Shown in pieces: positions 1 through 6,416 of a DNA stretch of 10,321 nt. Where the stretch lies: positions 1-10,321 of the forward strand of contig JAOUGY010000118.1 in assembly GCA_029865445.1 (NCBI GenBank). The letters are read 5' to 3'. The position numbers and the translations under genes are program-made. Numbering within the stretch: the stretch's first letter is position 1; each line of letters opens with the position of its first letter. This DNA comes from Acidimicrobiia bacterium. GTDB lineage: Bacteria; Actinomycetota; Acidimicrobiia; Spongiisociales; ZC4RG35. Under the pieces are notes generated by a model, which worked only from the letters and a program-made list of their open reading frames with translations, had not been told where the DNA came from and made no database searches.

Positions 1-1333
1 GCCGGCGTCGCTCGATCGCCCTGGCCAGCGCCCGATGTCGGTCGCGGATCCAGCTCGCCTCTTCGAAACGCTCGGCCCGGGCGTGGTCGATCATGCGGTC
101 CTCGAGGGCGGACAGCACCGGGTCCGAGTCGTGGTCGATGGCGACGACGAGGCGCTCGATCAGACCGGCGTAGACGTCGTGGTCGAGCGTGCCGTCGCAC
201 GGACACAGAGCCACTCCGAGTTGGGCGGGTGCGCACCGGCTCTGGCGGGCACCCGCCCTTCCCGCGCATCGGCGGATGGGGACGGCATCCCACAGAGCCA
301 CCATCACCGACTCCGCCGCCTTGCGAGATCGAAAGGGCCCAAGGACGAGGGGTGAGTCTGCATGGAGTGTCCTGGTGAGCGACAACCGGGGGAACGGGCC
401 GGTGGTCAACGTGACCCAGTGGCTCGCCTTCGGTGGCCGCGACGCTCGGTTGTGGCGCGGCCGATGGGCATGTATCAGCCGGAGCTCGGTGATCGACGCC
501 TCGAGCTCGGTTGGGCACACCTCATAGTCGATCGCGTCGAGCTCTCTCAACATGGTGGTGACGGAACGGCGGTCGTCACCGTGGAAGTACGACATGACCC
601 GGGTGCGCAGGTTCTTCGCCTTGCCAACGTAGAACACCACGCCGTCTCTGTCTTTGAACAGGTAGACGCCGGGGCGGCGGGGGAGTCCTTTGGCGAGATC
701 GATCTTGCGATAGTCGGCCGATCCCTTGGCGGTGGGGAGGATCACGAGGTCTTCGAGCGCGGTGATGCCCAGGGAACCCACTCGCTCCAGTAGTCCGTGG
801 AACACGTGCATCGTGGCCATCGCATCCTCGAACGCTCGGTGGTTGGGGGTCACCGGCGATCGAAAGTGGGCGGCGAGGGAGGAGAGTCTGAGGTTCCTCA
901 CCTCGGAACGCACCAATCTGCGGGCGAGGGCCGCCGTATCCAGCGTCCGGTTCTCGAGTGGCGGATATCCGCACTGATCGGCGGCGCTCCGAAGAAACGA
1001 CATGTCGAATCTCACGTTGTGCCCCACCACCACGGTTCCCCGGCAGAACTCGAGGAAGGCTCCCAAGGCCTCCTCGATCGGCGGGGCCTCGATCACCATC
1101 GCCTGGGTGATGCCGGTGAGGACGGTGATGAATGGAGGGATGGCAACGCCGGGGTTCACGAGCGTCTGAAACGTGCCATCGATCTCTCCGCCCCGCACCT
1201 TCACGGCCCCGATCTCCGTGATCGAGCAGTCTCTTGGCGATGCACCGGTGGTCTCGAGATCGAGCACGCAGAACGTCACATCGAAGAGCGGCGCCCCCAG
1301 GTCGTCGAAGCTCGTCTGAAGTGCGGTCACCAT
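1..1333 (-). CDS. DEDDh exonuclease fused to UvrC-like GIY-YIG nuclease (3' end outside window)
   Basis: Predicted cytoplasmic DNA-repair nuclease; 444 codons are visible and the frame is still open at base 1. Domains in order: (1) DnaQ-like DEDDh exonuclease, about residues 20-185, with DLETTG (D25, E27), HNVRFD (D110) and H165/D170. (2) GIY-YIG nuclease as in UvrC/Cho, about 216-300, with GVY at 222, YVGKAKNLR at 235, a Glu in the TELEAS segment (276/278) and N295. (3) Four cysteines, C356, C367, C377 and C379, at the place where UvrC carries its Cys cluster. (4) A UVR motif, about 405-443 (FEEASWIRDR), which in UvrC binds UvrB. An in-frame TAG 12 bases upstream forces the start to ATG 1333 or the adjacent GTG. 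Related actinobacterial proteins are, from memory, near 580-600 residues, so about a quarter is missing here. Family assignment is firm; the exact DNA substrate is not known from sequence. Confidence 0.93.
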   Translation of the reverse strand, partial: MVTALQTSFDDLGAPLFDVTFCVLDLETTGASPRDCSITEIGAVKVRGGEIDGTFQTLVNPGVAIPPFITVLTGITQAMVIEAPPIEEALGAFLEFCRGTVVVGHNVRFDMSFLRSAADQCGYPPLENRTLDTAALARRLVRSEVRNLRLSSLAAHFRSPVTPNHRAFEDAMATMHVFHGLLERVGSLGITALEDLVILPTAKGSADYRKIDLAKGLPRRPGVYLFKDRDGVVFYVGKAKNLRTRVMSYFHGDDRRSVTTMLRELDAIDYEVCPTELEASITELRLIHAHRPRHNRASRPPKASHWVTLTTGPFPRLSLTRTLHADSPLVLGPFRSRKAAESVMVALWDAVPIRRCAGRAGARQSRCAPAQLGVALCPCDGTLDHDVYAGLIERLVVAIDHDSDPVLSALEDRMIDHARAERFEEASWIRDRHRALARAIERRR

Positions 1334-1339
1334 CGGGCC

Positions 1340-1369
1340 ACACTAGATCGAACATATGTTCGATTGCAA
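1340..1369 (-). promoter_or_regulatory. Promoter of the nuclease gene, probably leaderless
   Basis: On the minus strand, TTGCAA (1369-1364) is followed after 18 bases by TAGTGT (1345-1340), then six bases, then ATG 1333. TANNNT six to seven bases before the start codon is the usual arrangement of leaderless actinobacterial transcripts, and no Shine-Dalgarno sequence is present. A perfect TTGACA at 1382-1377 overlaps the trmH stop codon and is an alternative -35, but its best partner (TATGTT, 1356-1351) is 20 bases away. Either choice overlaps the LexA box. Confidence 0.5.
1347..1364 (-). promoter_or_regulatory. LexA (SOS) box
   Basis: ATCGAACATATGTTCGAT is a perfect 18-bp palindrome. Its core, TCGAAC-N4-GTTCGA, matches the LexA operator known from mycobacteria and the Bacillus-type GAAC-N4-GTTC box. 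It ends 13 bases before the nuclease start and lies between the proposed -35 and -10, where bound LexA would block RNA polymerase. The downstream gene is a DNA-repair nuclease, which supports the reading. Confidence 0.87.
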
Positions 1370-1378
1370 CGATTCCTG

Positions 1379-2179
1379 TCAAGTGGTCGGGGACCGACGC
1401 CGGCGGACGGCCTCAAACAACGTGATCCCGGCCGCCATGGCCGCGTTGAGTGAGTCGGCCTCGCCCGCCATCGGGATGCGGGCTCGGACGGTAGCCCCCT
1501 CGATCCACGTCGAGGTGAGACCGTATTGCTCGGAACCGACCACGACGGCCACAGCCCCCGAGAGCTCCACGTCGTAGATGGTGGCATCTTCGTCCGGTGT
1601 CGTCGCTACCGTCGACACCCCGGCCGCCGCCAACACGTCCAGGGCTCGAGCGGTTGTCGTCACCGCCAGGGGTACTGTGAAGAGCGTCCCCAGCGACGCC
1701 CGGACGACGTTCGGATTGAAGGGGTCGGTGGTCGGATCACACACGATGACGCACCGGCACCCGGCGGCGTCGGCCGTTCGAAGCATGGTCCCCAAGTTGC
1801 CCGGTTTTTCGATGCCTTCGACCACCAGTACCAACGGTTCGCCCGACAGGTCGATGTCTTCGACTCGGTTGCCGAACTGGCGAGCCACGGCGAGCAGCCC
1901 TTCCGGACGGTCCCGATAGGAGGCCTTGCGAAACGGGGCCTCAGCCACTTCGACGATCCGGGCACCGGCTTCAATGCACCGTTGTATCAGCGCCGGCTCG
2001 TTGGACCCGAGGAACAACTCGGGACACACGTACAGCGCCTCGATCACCACTCCCGCTTCCACCGCCCGGGACAGCTCCCGGAATCCTTCGATGAGGAATG
2101 TGCCCTGGTCGTCGCGCGTCCGGCGATCTCGGAGTCGGACCAGTCGCTTGATCGCGTCGTTGGAGGTGGAGGTGATCAT
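1379..2179 (-). CDS. TrmH/SpoU-family RNA 2'-O-methyltransferase
   Basis: 266 residues, the usual length for this family; probably methylates a ribose in 23S rRNA or tRNA using S-adenosylmethionine. Residues 1-105 look like the small substrate-binding domain (NDAIKRLVRLRDRRTRDDQG...FLIEGFRE region). Residues 114-260 are the knotted SPOUT fold with all three classic motifs: motif 1 at 121-140 (E121, N128, R134), motif 2 around VVVGSEQYGL at 212-221, and motif 3, IPMAGEADSLNAAMA, at 235-249. An open frame extends upstream to 2314, but ATG 2179 is chosen because it overlaps the sigma-factor stop as ATGA and because the conserved N-terminus begins there. The overlap suggests translational coupling to the sigma factor. 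The exact modified nucleotide cannot be read from sequence; RlmB- or MRM3-like roles are both possible. Confidence 0.93.
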   Translation of the reverse strand: MITSTSNDAIKRLVRLRDRRTRDDQGTFLIEGFRELSRAVEAGVVIEALYVCPELFLGSNEPALIQRCIEAGARIVEVAEAPFRKASYRDRPEGLLAVARQFGNRVEDIDLSGEPLVLVVEGIEKPGNLGTMLRTADAAGCRCVIVCDPTTDPFNPNVVRASLGTLFTVPLAVTTTARALDVLAAAGVSTVATTPDEDATIYDVELSGAVAVVVGSEQYGLTSTWIEGATVRARIPMAGEADSLNAAMAAGITLFEAVRRRRSPTT

Positions 2180-2748
2180 TCGGGATGTAGTTTGGCGTAG
2201 ATCTCCTCGAGCCTCCTCCTGGCTCTCAGGGCCGCCACGCGGGTGGCGCCGGTGGCCATCGCCAGCCGGGACGCGATTTCCTCGTGGGTCAACCCCTCGA
2301 CCTCGCGCAACCACAAGATCTGACGGTCGCGTTCGGGAAGCTGATCGAGGGCCGCCCGGATCGCAGCATGCTCGTCGGTGGCCGCGGCCAGGTCCGCCGG
2401 ATCGTCGACGAGCCCGTACTCGAGTTCACGCTCGACCCGTGAGGACTTCCGGAATCGAGATCGCATCCGGTTCCGGGCCACGGTCCAGAACCAGCCTTCG
2501 AACGCCGCCGCCTCCCGAAGTTTCGGTAGGTTCCGCACCATGCCCTCGAGTGCCTCCGACGCCACCTCTTCGGCATCCGCCCAGCGCAGTCCCATGCCGC
2601 GATAGAACGAGACGATCTTCGGGTAGCCGAGGGACAGGATCGTTCCGAGGGCGTCGTCGTCGCCACTGCGGGCGGCTTCGATCTGGGCGTGCGAGGGCGG
2701 CCAGCCGCCGTGCTCCGATCCCCCCTCCGTCCGATCGAGTTGGCCCAT
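2176..2748 (-). CDS. ECF-type RNA polymerase sigma factor
   Basis: 190 residues, typical for an extracytoplasmic-function sigma factor, which directs RNA polymerase to a small stress or envelope regulon. Region 2 spans about 33-102: a core-binding segment with DAEEVASEAL at 58-67, then AFEGWFWTVARNRMRSRFRK at 82-101, the counterpart of regions 2.3-2.4 that melt and read the -10. Region 4 spans about 127-185: LDQLPERDRQILWLREVEGL followed by the helix-turn-helix EEIASRLAMATGATRVAALRARRRL that would read the -35. No sigma region 3 lies between them. It starts 11 bases after the stop of the upstream membrane-protein gene and ends inside the trmH start (ATGA), so the three genes are probably co-transcribed. 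Its ECF subgroup and target promoter are not assignable by eye. Confidence 0.92.
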   Translation of the reverse strand: MGQLDRTEGGSEHGGWPPSHAQIEAARSGDDDALGTILSLGYPKIVSFYRGMGLRWADAEEVASEALEGMVRNLPKLREAAAFEGWFWTVARNRMRSRFRKSSRVERELEYGLVDDPADLAAATDEHAAIRAALDQLPERDRQILWLREVEGLTHEEIASRLAMATGATRVAALRARRRLEEIYAKLHPE

Positions 2749-2759
2749 CCCGCCGGAGC

Positions 2760-3632
2760 TTACGGCTTACCGGTCGTGGGGCTCGTCTTCTCGGTGTTCT
2801 TCGACGGGCGGCTGTCGGACGGCGATGCGTCGTCCCCGGTCGACGGCGGACCACCCGGGGCGGTTGCTCCGGGTGTCGTGATGGGCGGCGGCCCACCGGG
2901 TGGTGTCACATTCGGTGTCGTGGACGGGGGTCCGCCGGGCGCCGATCCGGCTGGTGTCGTGGACGGGGGTCCGCCGGGCGCCGATCCGGCTGGTGTCGTG
3001 GACGGGGGTCCGCCGTTCTCGCCCGGATAGTCCTGACCGGCCTGCCCGGGGAGGTCCACCGATTCGCGGATCTTGCGTGCGATCTCGGCAATGTCTTGTC
3101 CGGGTGCGCCGTTGGCGGCGCCGACGAGAGCGTCGTCACCCGCCGTCTCCGCAGAATTCCTGGCGATCTCCACCATGAGCCTCACCTGGCTCTGGAGGAG
3201 GGAGACGTCGGCCCCGTTCTCGAGCTGCGCGAGCATGGCACGGGCGGTCTCCGGATCGTCGAGCAGACCTGACAGCGATTCTTGCACCAGGCTCAGGGCG
3301 GTGGCGGCATCACCGGCGGCGAGCACGACTGCAGCTTCGGTGAGGCGCTCGAAACGATGATCACCACCGATGCCGAGGGACGCGCCGATCCGTTCGTAGG
3401 CGCGATCCACGCCGTACAGGGCGTCTCCGGGCGCCGCCGGGTCGGCGGCGGTGGCCAGCGCCACGTTGGAGATGCTCATGAACCCGACCGTCGCCAGGGC
3501 CACGACTGCGCGGCGGGGAGACTTGGATGGTGCTCGCATCGCCGCCATTGCCCGGGCGCGCGCACGCTCGGCCGGCACCTCGGACTCGAGGTGAGCCGCA
3601 TACGCACGAAGGTCATGAATCGGATCTCGCAT
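2760..3632 (-). CDS. Single-pass membrane protein with Pro/Thr repeat tail, candidate regulator of the sigma factor (DUF5667-like)
   Basis: 290 residues. A charged N-terminus of about 40 residues is followed by one hydrophobic segment (about 41-63) with RR before it, predicting cytoplasmic N-terminus and exported C-terminus. Residues 64-110 read ADPAAPGDALYGVDRAYERI...FERLTEAAVVLAAGD, resembling the PGD-LY-V/K-RA-E signature of DUF5667 domains, which often sit next to actinobacterial ECF sigma genes. Residues 110-200 are helical and acidic. Residues 205-290 form a low-complexity tail of repeats of the type PGGPPSTTPAGSA, probably a wall-spanning stalk. No zinc anti-sigma motif (HxxxCxxC) is present, and there is no cysteine at all. 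It is the first gene of the sigma-factor block, the reverse of the usual sigma-then-anti-sigma order. Regulation of the sigma factor is an inference from adjacency. Confidence 0.82.
   Translation of the reverse strand: MRDPIHDLRAYAAHLESEVPAERARARAMAAMRAPSKSPRRAVVALATVGFMSISNVALATAADPAAPGDALYGVDRAYERIGASLGIGGDHRFERLTEAAVVLAAGDAATALSLVQESLSGLLDDPETARAMLAQLENGADVSLLQSQVRLMVEIARNSAETAGDDALVGAANGAPGQDIAEIARKIRESVDLPGQAGQDYPGENGGPPSTTPAGSAPGGPPSTTPAGSAPGGPPSTTPNVTPPGGPPPITTPGATAPGGPPSTGDDASPSDSRPSKNTEKTSPTTGKP
2914..3015. repeat. Tandem 39-bp coding repeat (2.6 copies)
   Basis: Two identical 39-base units (2914-2952 and 2953-2991) and a 24-base partial third (2992-3015) lie head to tail inside the membrane-protein gene. 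Each unit encodes 13 residues of the PGGPPSTTPAGSA type. Diverged copies continue to about 2850. The exact identity of the two full units, including third positions, points to recent duplication or slippage. Confidence 0.92.
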
Positions 3633-3809
3633 GGTCTCGATAGAGATGTCGCCGCAGCGCCCACAGTGTTACACAGTGAGGATTCCCCGAGAAGACAAAT
3701 GCACGCGCCCCGCCCGACGAGGCGGCGCCGATTCGACCGGATCATCTTCGGCCGCGCCTACCTAGAGCGGATGGGCGCGTGAGTCGGATCGGACGTGGCA
3801 ACAGACCCG
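3633..3809. other. Intergenic region between nitroreductase and sigma-factor block
   Basis: 177 bases with no supported gene. It should hold the end of the pnt transcript and the promoter of the sigma-factor block. I see a direct repeat CACAGTG-TTA-CACAGTG (3662-3678), about 30 bases before the membrane-protein start. A TTGTCT (3698-3693, minus strand) lies further upstream without a well-spaced -10. No convincing terminator hairpin with a T-run is visible. Confidence 0.6.
3662..3678. repeat. 7-bp direct repeat, possible operator
   Basis: CACAGTG-TTA-CACAGTG occurs 30 bases upstream of the first gene of the sigma-factor block. The two 7-base units are identical with a 10-base period, one helical turn, so a protein could contact both on the same DNA face. 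This position suits a promoter or operator, but no regulator is known and chance is not excluded. Confidence 0.35.
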
Positions 3810-4436
3810 TCAGCGGTCGTCCGTCGGCGCCTCCGTCCCCGGGTCTGACCACCGGTTCCAGTGGATCGTCTCCCGGTGAGGTCGCCAGCCTCTGGCCAGG
3901 GAGCCGGATCTCCTGTCGGGGGCCGGATGGCCCACCGTGATCACACCGATCGGCGAAACGTCCGTGGGAATGTCGAGGAGACTGCGCAGGCCGGGGATGG
4001 AGTGGACACCGAGAAATCCGGCACCGAGGCCTTCATCCACGGCGGCGAGAAGGATCGCCATCATCGAAGCACCGGCGTCGACCCACCAGTAGGGGACCGG
4101 CCAATCGATCTCGGTTCCGTCGGGGCGCAGCTTGTCGGGCTCCGAATATCGCCGGTGGTAGTCCGCCTCGCTCACGGCGACGACGATGTGGACCGGCGCC
4201 CGCGAGATCCACGGTTCGAACCCGGCGGCCACGTAGTCCGACTCGCCGGCGAGGTCGGCGATCGCCTTCCTCGGACCCGCGTCCGTGACGACGACGAATC
4301 GCTGCCCCTGAGAGAAGCCTGCCGACGGCGCACGCAATCCGGCGGAGACGATGCGGTCGACGACCTCGCGGGCGACCGGGAGTTCCAGATAGTTCCGGAC
4401 CATTCGGCGGCGAGCGAGGGTCTCTGAAAACTCCAT
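3810..4436 (-). CDS. Nitroreductase-family FMN oxidoreductase
   Basis: 208 residues, usual length for the nitroreductase fold: a homodimeric cytoplasmic flavoprotein that passes hydride from NAD(P)H via FMN to nitro, quinone or other acceptors. Visible family marks are ARRRMVRNY at 8-16 (FMN phosphate-binding arginines), RAPSAGFSQGQRFVVV at 35-50, the helix DAGASMMAILLAAVDEGLGAGFLG at 120-143, and VGHP...GWRP near the C-terminus (168-186). ATG 4436 shares its A with the stop of the preceding membrane gene (TGATG), so translation is likely coupled and this is the last gene of the pnt operon. The usual first-helix sequence places the start here even though an open frame continues upstream. Substrate is unknown; a deazaflavin or nitroaromatic substrate cannot be told apart. 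Confidence 0.9.
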   Translation of the reverse strand: MEFSETLARRRMVRNYLELPVAREVVDRIVSAGLRAPSAGFSQGQRFVVVTDAGPRKAIADLAGESDYVAAGFEPWISRAPVHIVVAVSEADYHRRYSEPDKLRPDGTEIDWPVPYWWVDAGASMMAILLAAVDEGLGAGFLGVHSIPGLRSLLDIPTDVSPIGVITVGHPAPDRRSGSLARGWRPHRETIHWNRWSDPGTEAPTDDR

Positions 4437-4771
4437 CAGCGAATCGAATACCGGATGGCGCGGACCAGAGCGGTGACGAACGCGGTCACGGCCACCGCCA
4501 GCGCCAGGTATTCGGTCACAGTGCTTATGAGGACGGCCACCGTGAAGATGACCGCTACGCCGATGGCGCCCAGGGCGAACAGCGCCCACACCGGCCTGCC
4601 CCGGTCGTCGAGGAGGCGGGCAGGATCCACGGTGGCAGCCCAGATGGCGGTGACGACCGTAGCGACCAGAGTGGCCGCCTCGACGGTGCCGAACGTGGCG
4701 AAGAACATGAGCCACAGGGTGATCGCGGCCGTCGCGACCCCGAAGGCGAGGTGACGGAGGGCCGTGGTCAC
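4436..4771 (-). CDS. Small four-helix membrane protein of the pnt operon, unknown function
   Basis: 111 residues, starting at GTG 4771, which overlaps the pntB stop as GTGA. I do not recognise a family. Four hydrophobic stretches are visible: about 8-24, 28-48, 63-82 and 85-105. A polar link (DPARLLDDRGRP, 49-60) sits between the second and third, and an arginine-containing C-terminus (VRAIRYSIR) follows the fourth. The two-hairpin layout, with the charged loop and both ends on one side, suggests cytoplasmic termini. The gene overlaps both pntB and the nitroreductase, so it is surely co-expressed with them. It could be an accessory or assembly factor for the transhydrogenase or an unrelated passenger. 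The frame stays open far upstream inside pntB, but only this part has membrane-protein composition. Confidence 0.78.
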   Translation of the reverse strand: MTTALRHLAFGVATAAITLWLMFFATFGTVEAATLVATVVTAIWAATVDPARLLDDRGRPVWALFALGAIGVAVIFTVAVLISTVTEYLALAVAVTAFVTALVRAIRYSIR

Positions 4772-6135
4772 AGCTCTTTGACGGCCGTCACAACGTCCGC
4801 GAGTCCCTTCTTGGCGTCGGCAAACAGCATGAGCGTGTTGTCGAGATAGAAGAGGGGGTTGTCGATCCCTGCGAAACCGGGCGACAAGCTCCGCTTCACG
4901 ACCACGACCGAACGAGCTCGATCGACGTCGAGAATGGGCATCCCCGTGATCGGGTTGTTCGGCTCGCGCGCCAGGGGGTTGACCACGTCGTTGGCGCCGA
5001 CCACCAACGCCACATCGGTGTGAGCGAACTCCGGGTTGATGTCGTCGAGGTCGTAGAGCTTGTCGTAGGAGATGTCGGCCTCTGCCAACAGCACGTTCAT
5101 GTGGCCGGGCATGCGGCCCGCCACCGGATGGATGGCGTACCGGACGTCGACGCCCTTGGCCTCGAGCTGGTCTGCCAACTCCCGGATGGTGTGCTGGGCC
5201 TGAGCCACCGCCAGGCCGTATCCGGGGACGACCACGACTTTCTGGGCGTAGGCGAGCGTCACGGCGACGTCGTCGGGACTCGCCCGTCGCGCCACCCGGT
5301 CGCCCGAGAGTTCGCCCCCCTCGGTTTCCCCGCCGAAGGCCGAGAACAACACGTTGCCGAGCGTGCGGTTCATCGCCTTGACCATGATGTTGGTGAGGAT
5401 CAGACCCGAGGCGCCCACCAGGGCGCCGGAGATGATCAGCGCATTCGACTCGATCACGAACCCGGCGGCCGATGCCGCCACACCCGACAGCGAGTTCAGG
5501 AACGAGATCACCACCGGCATGTCGGCGCCGCCGATCGGCATGGTCCGGGTCACTCCCAGCACGATCGCCAAGGCGAAGAGCAACCATGCGCCTGGTGTCG
5601 ATCCGTTGGCCGCGACCGATACCAGTGCCGCTGCCGCTGCCACGACCAGGGCGCCGTCGAGGACCTTCTGGAATGGGAGTACGAACGGCTTGCCTCCGAT
5701 GATGCCCTGCAACTTGCCGAAGGCCACCAGGCTGCCCGAGAGCGTGACCGCCCCGATGAAAACGGACAGTCCGATCGACACGAGGGTGCGGGTGGCCGCA
5801 ACGTCGCCACCGCGTATCAGTTCGGCCACGGCCACGAATGCCGAGGCGCCACCACCGAACCCGTTGAACGCCGCCACGAGTTGGGGCATGGAGGTCATTT
5901 CGACCTTCTGGGCCAGGAACGCTCCCACACCCCCACCGACGACGATGCCGGCAACGATCGTGAGATAGCCGACGACCTGGCGATCGAGCAACGTCACCAC
6001 GATCGCGATGAGCATGCCAAGGGCCGCGGTCCGGTTGCCCCTCAGAGCGGTGGCCGGGCTCGAGAGCCTCTTGAGGCCGAGGATGAACAGAACGGCGGCG
6101 ATCAGATAGGCGAAGCCCGCCAACGTGGGATTCAT
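4768..6135 (-). CDS. pntB: Proton-translocating NAD(P) transhydrogenase subunit beta
   Basis: 455 residues, normal for PntB. It provides most of the membrane channel (domain II) and the NADP(H)-binding domain III of the enzyme that uses proton entry to reduce NADP+ with NADH. Residues 1-260 hold a series of hydrophobic helices, including the GMLIAIVVTLL and VVGYLTIVAGIVVGGGVGAF segments. Domain III (about 290-455) shows GYGLAVAQAQH at 305, VAGRMPGHMNVLLAEA at 338, GANDVVNP at 380, GMPIL at 398, KRSLSPGFAGIDNPLFY at 414 and MLFADAKKG at 436. Residue 91 is Asn in MPQLVAAFNGFGGG, where E. coli PntB has the proton-pathway His91; I recall Asn as common in actinobacterial relatives. ATG 6135 overlaps the pntAB stop as ATGA. 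Confidence 0.97.
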   Translation of the reverse strand: MNPTLAGFAYLIAAVLFILGLKRLSSPATALRGNRTAALGMLIAIVVTLLDRQVVGYLTIVAGIVVGGGVGAFLAQKVEMTSMPQLVAAFNGFGGGASAFVAVAELIRGGDVAATRTLVSIGLSVFIGAVTLSGSLVAFGKLQGIIGGKPFVLPFQKVLDGALVVAAAAALVSVAANGSTPGAWLLFALAIVLGVTRTMPIGGADMPVVISFLNSLSGVAASAAGFVIESNALIISGALVGASGLILTNIMVKAMNRTLGNVLFSAFGGETEGGELSGDRVARRASPDDVAVTLAYAQKVVVVPGYGLAVAQAQHTIRELADQLEAKGVDVRYAIHPVAGRMPGHMNVLLAEADISYDKLYDLDDINPEFAHTDVALVVGANDVVNPLAREPNNPITGMPILDVDRARSVVVVKRSLSPGFAGIDNPLFYLDNTLMLFADAKKGLADVVTAVKEL

Positions 6136-6416
6136 CGGTCACCCCGCTTGAACATCTTCAGCATCCGGTCGGTGACGAGGAAGCCGCCGACGACGTTCAC
6201 GGTCGCCAGAGTCACGGCCAGGAAACCGAGCACGGTGGCTGCGCCGCCCTCGCCATGGCCGGCGGCGATGATCGCTCCCACGATGGAGATGCCCGATATC
6301 GCATTCGATCCTGACATGAGCGGGGTGTGCAGGGTTGGCGGGACTTTCGTGATGACCTCGAACCCGACGAAGGAGGCCAGCACGAAGACGGTGATGGGTA
6401 TCAGCAGTTCGCTCAC
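6132..6416 (-). CDS. pntAB: NAD(P) transhydrogenase alpha subunit, membrane part
   Basis: 94 residues; in split transhydrogenases this small protein supplies the alpha-subunit membrane helices of domain II. Visible segments: PITVFVLASFVGFEVITKVPPTLHTPLMSG (7-36), the conserved VPxxLHTPLMSGxNAISG motif between helices (25-43), SIVGAIIAAG (44-53), then AATVLGFLAVTLATVNVVGGFLVTDRML (59-86). The conserved C-terminal VTDRMLKMFK is present. GTG 6416 is preferred to upstream frames because AAGGAG lies eight bases before it and because it overlaps the pntAA stop as GTGA. The alpha subunit is thus split into two genes, as in Rhodospirillum rubrum and many actinobacteria, unlike the fused E. coli PntA. 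Confidence 0.96.
   Translation of the reverse strand: MSELLIPITVFVLASFVGFEVITKVPPTLHTPLMSGSNAISGISIVGAIIAAGHGEGGAATVLGFLAVTLATVNVVGGFLVTDRMLKMFKRGDR

Noticed and set aside
576..1382. A 268-codon minus-strand frame over the nuclease gene
   Set aside because: It is in a different frame from the exonuclease/GIY-YIG protein, whose catalytic motifs are all in the 1333 frame; its composition is Arg/Pro/Gly-rich noise.
2914..3015. CRISPR-like array
   Set aside because: The units are head to tail without spacers and in phase with codons of the membrane protein, so this is a coding tandem repeat.
1926..3272. A 448-codon open frame on the plus strand
   Set aside because: It crosses three real minus-strand genes, and its repeats simply mirror the Pro/Thr repeats read backwards. 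No domain is seen.
3753..3779. Inverted repeat CGCGCC/GGCGCG with a 15-base loop as a terminator
   Set aside because: The stem is only six bases with a long loop and no T-run on either strand; chance is likely in such G+C-rich DNA.
4772..6142. Upstream extension of the small membrane protein frame to 568 residues
   Set aside because: This part is an out-of-frame reading of pntB; only the last 111 codons have membrane-protein composition, and GTG 4771 gives the tight overlap seen elsewhere in the operon.
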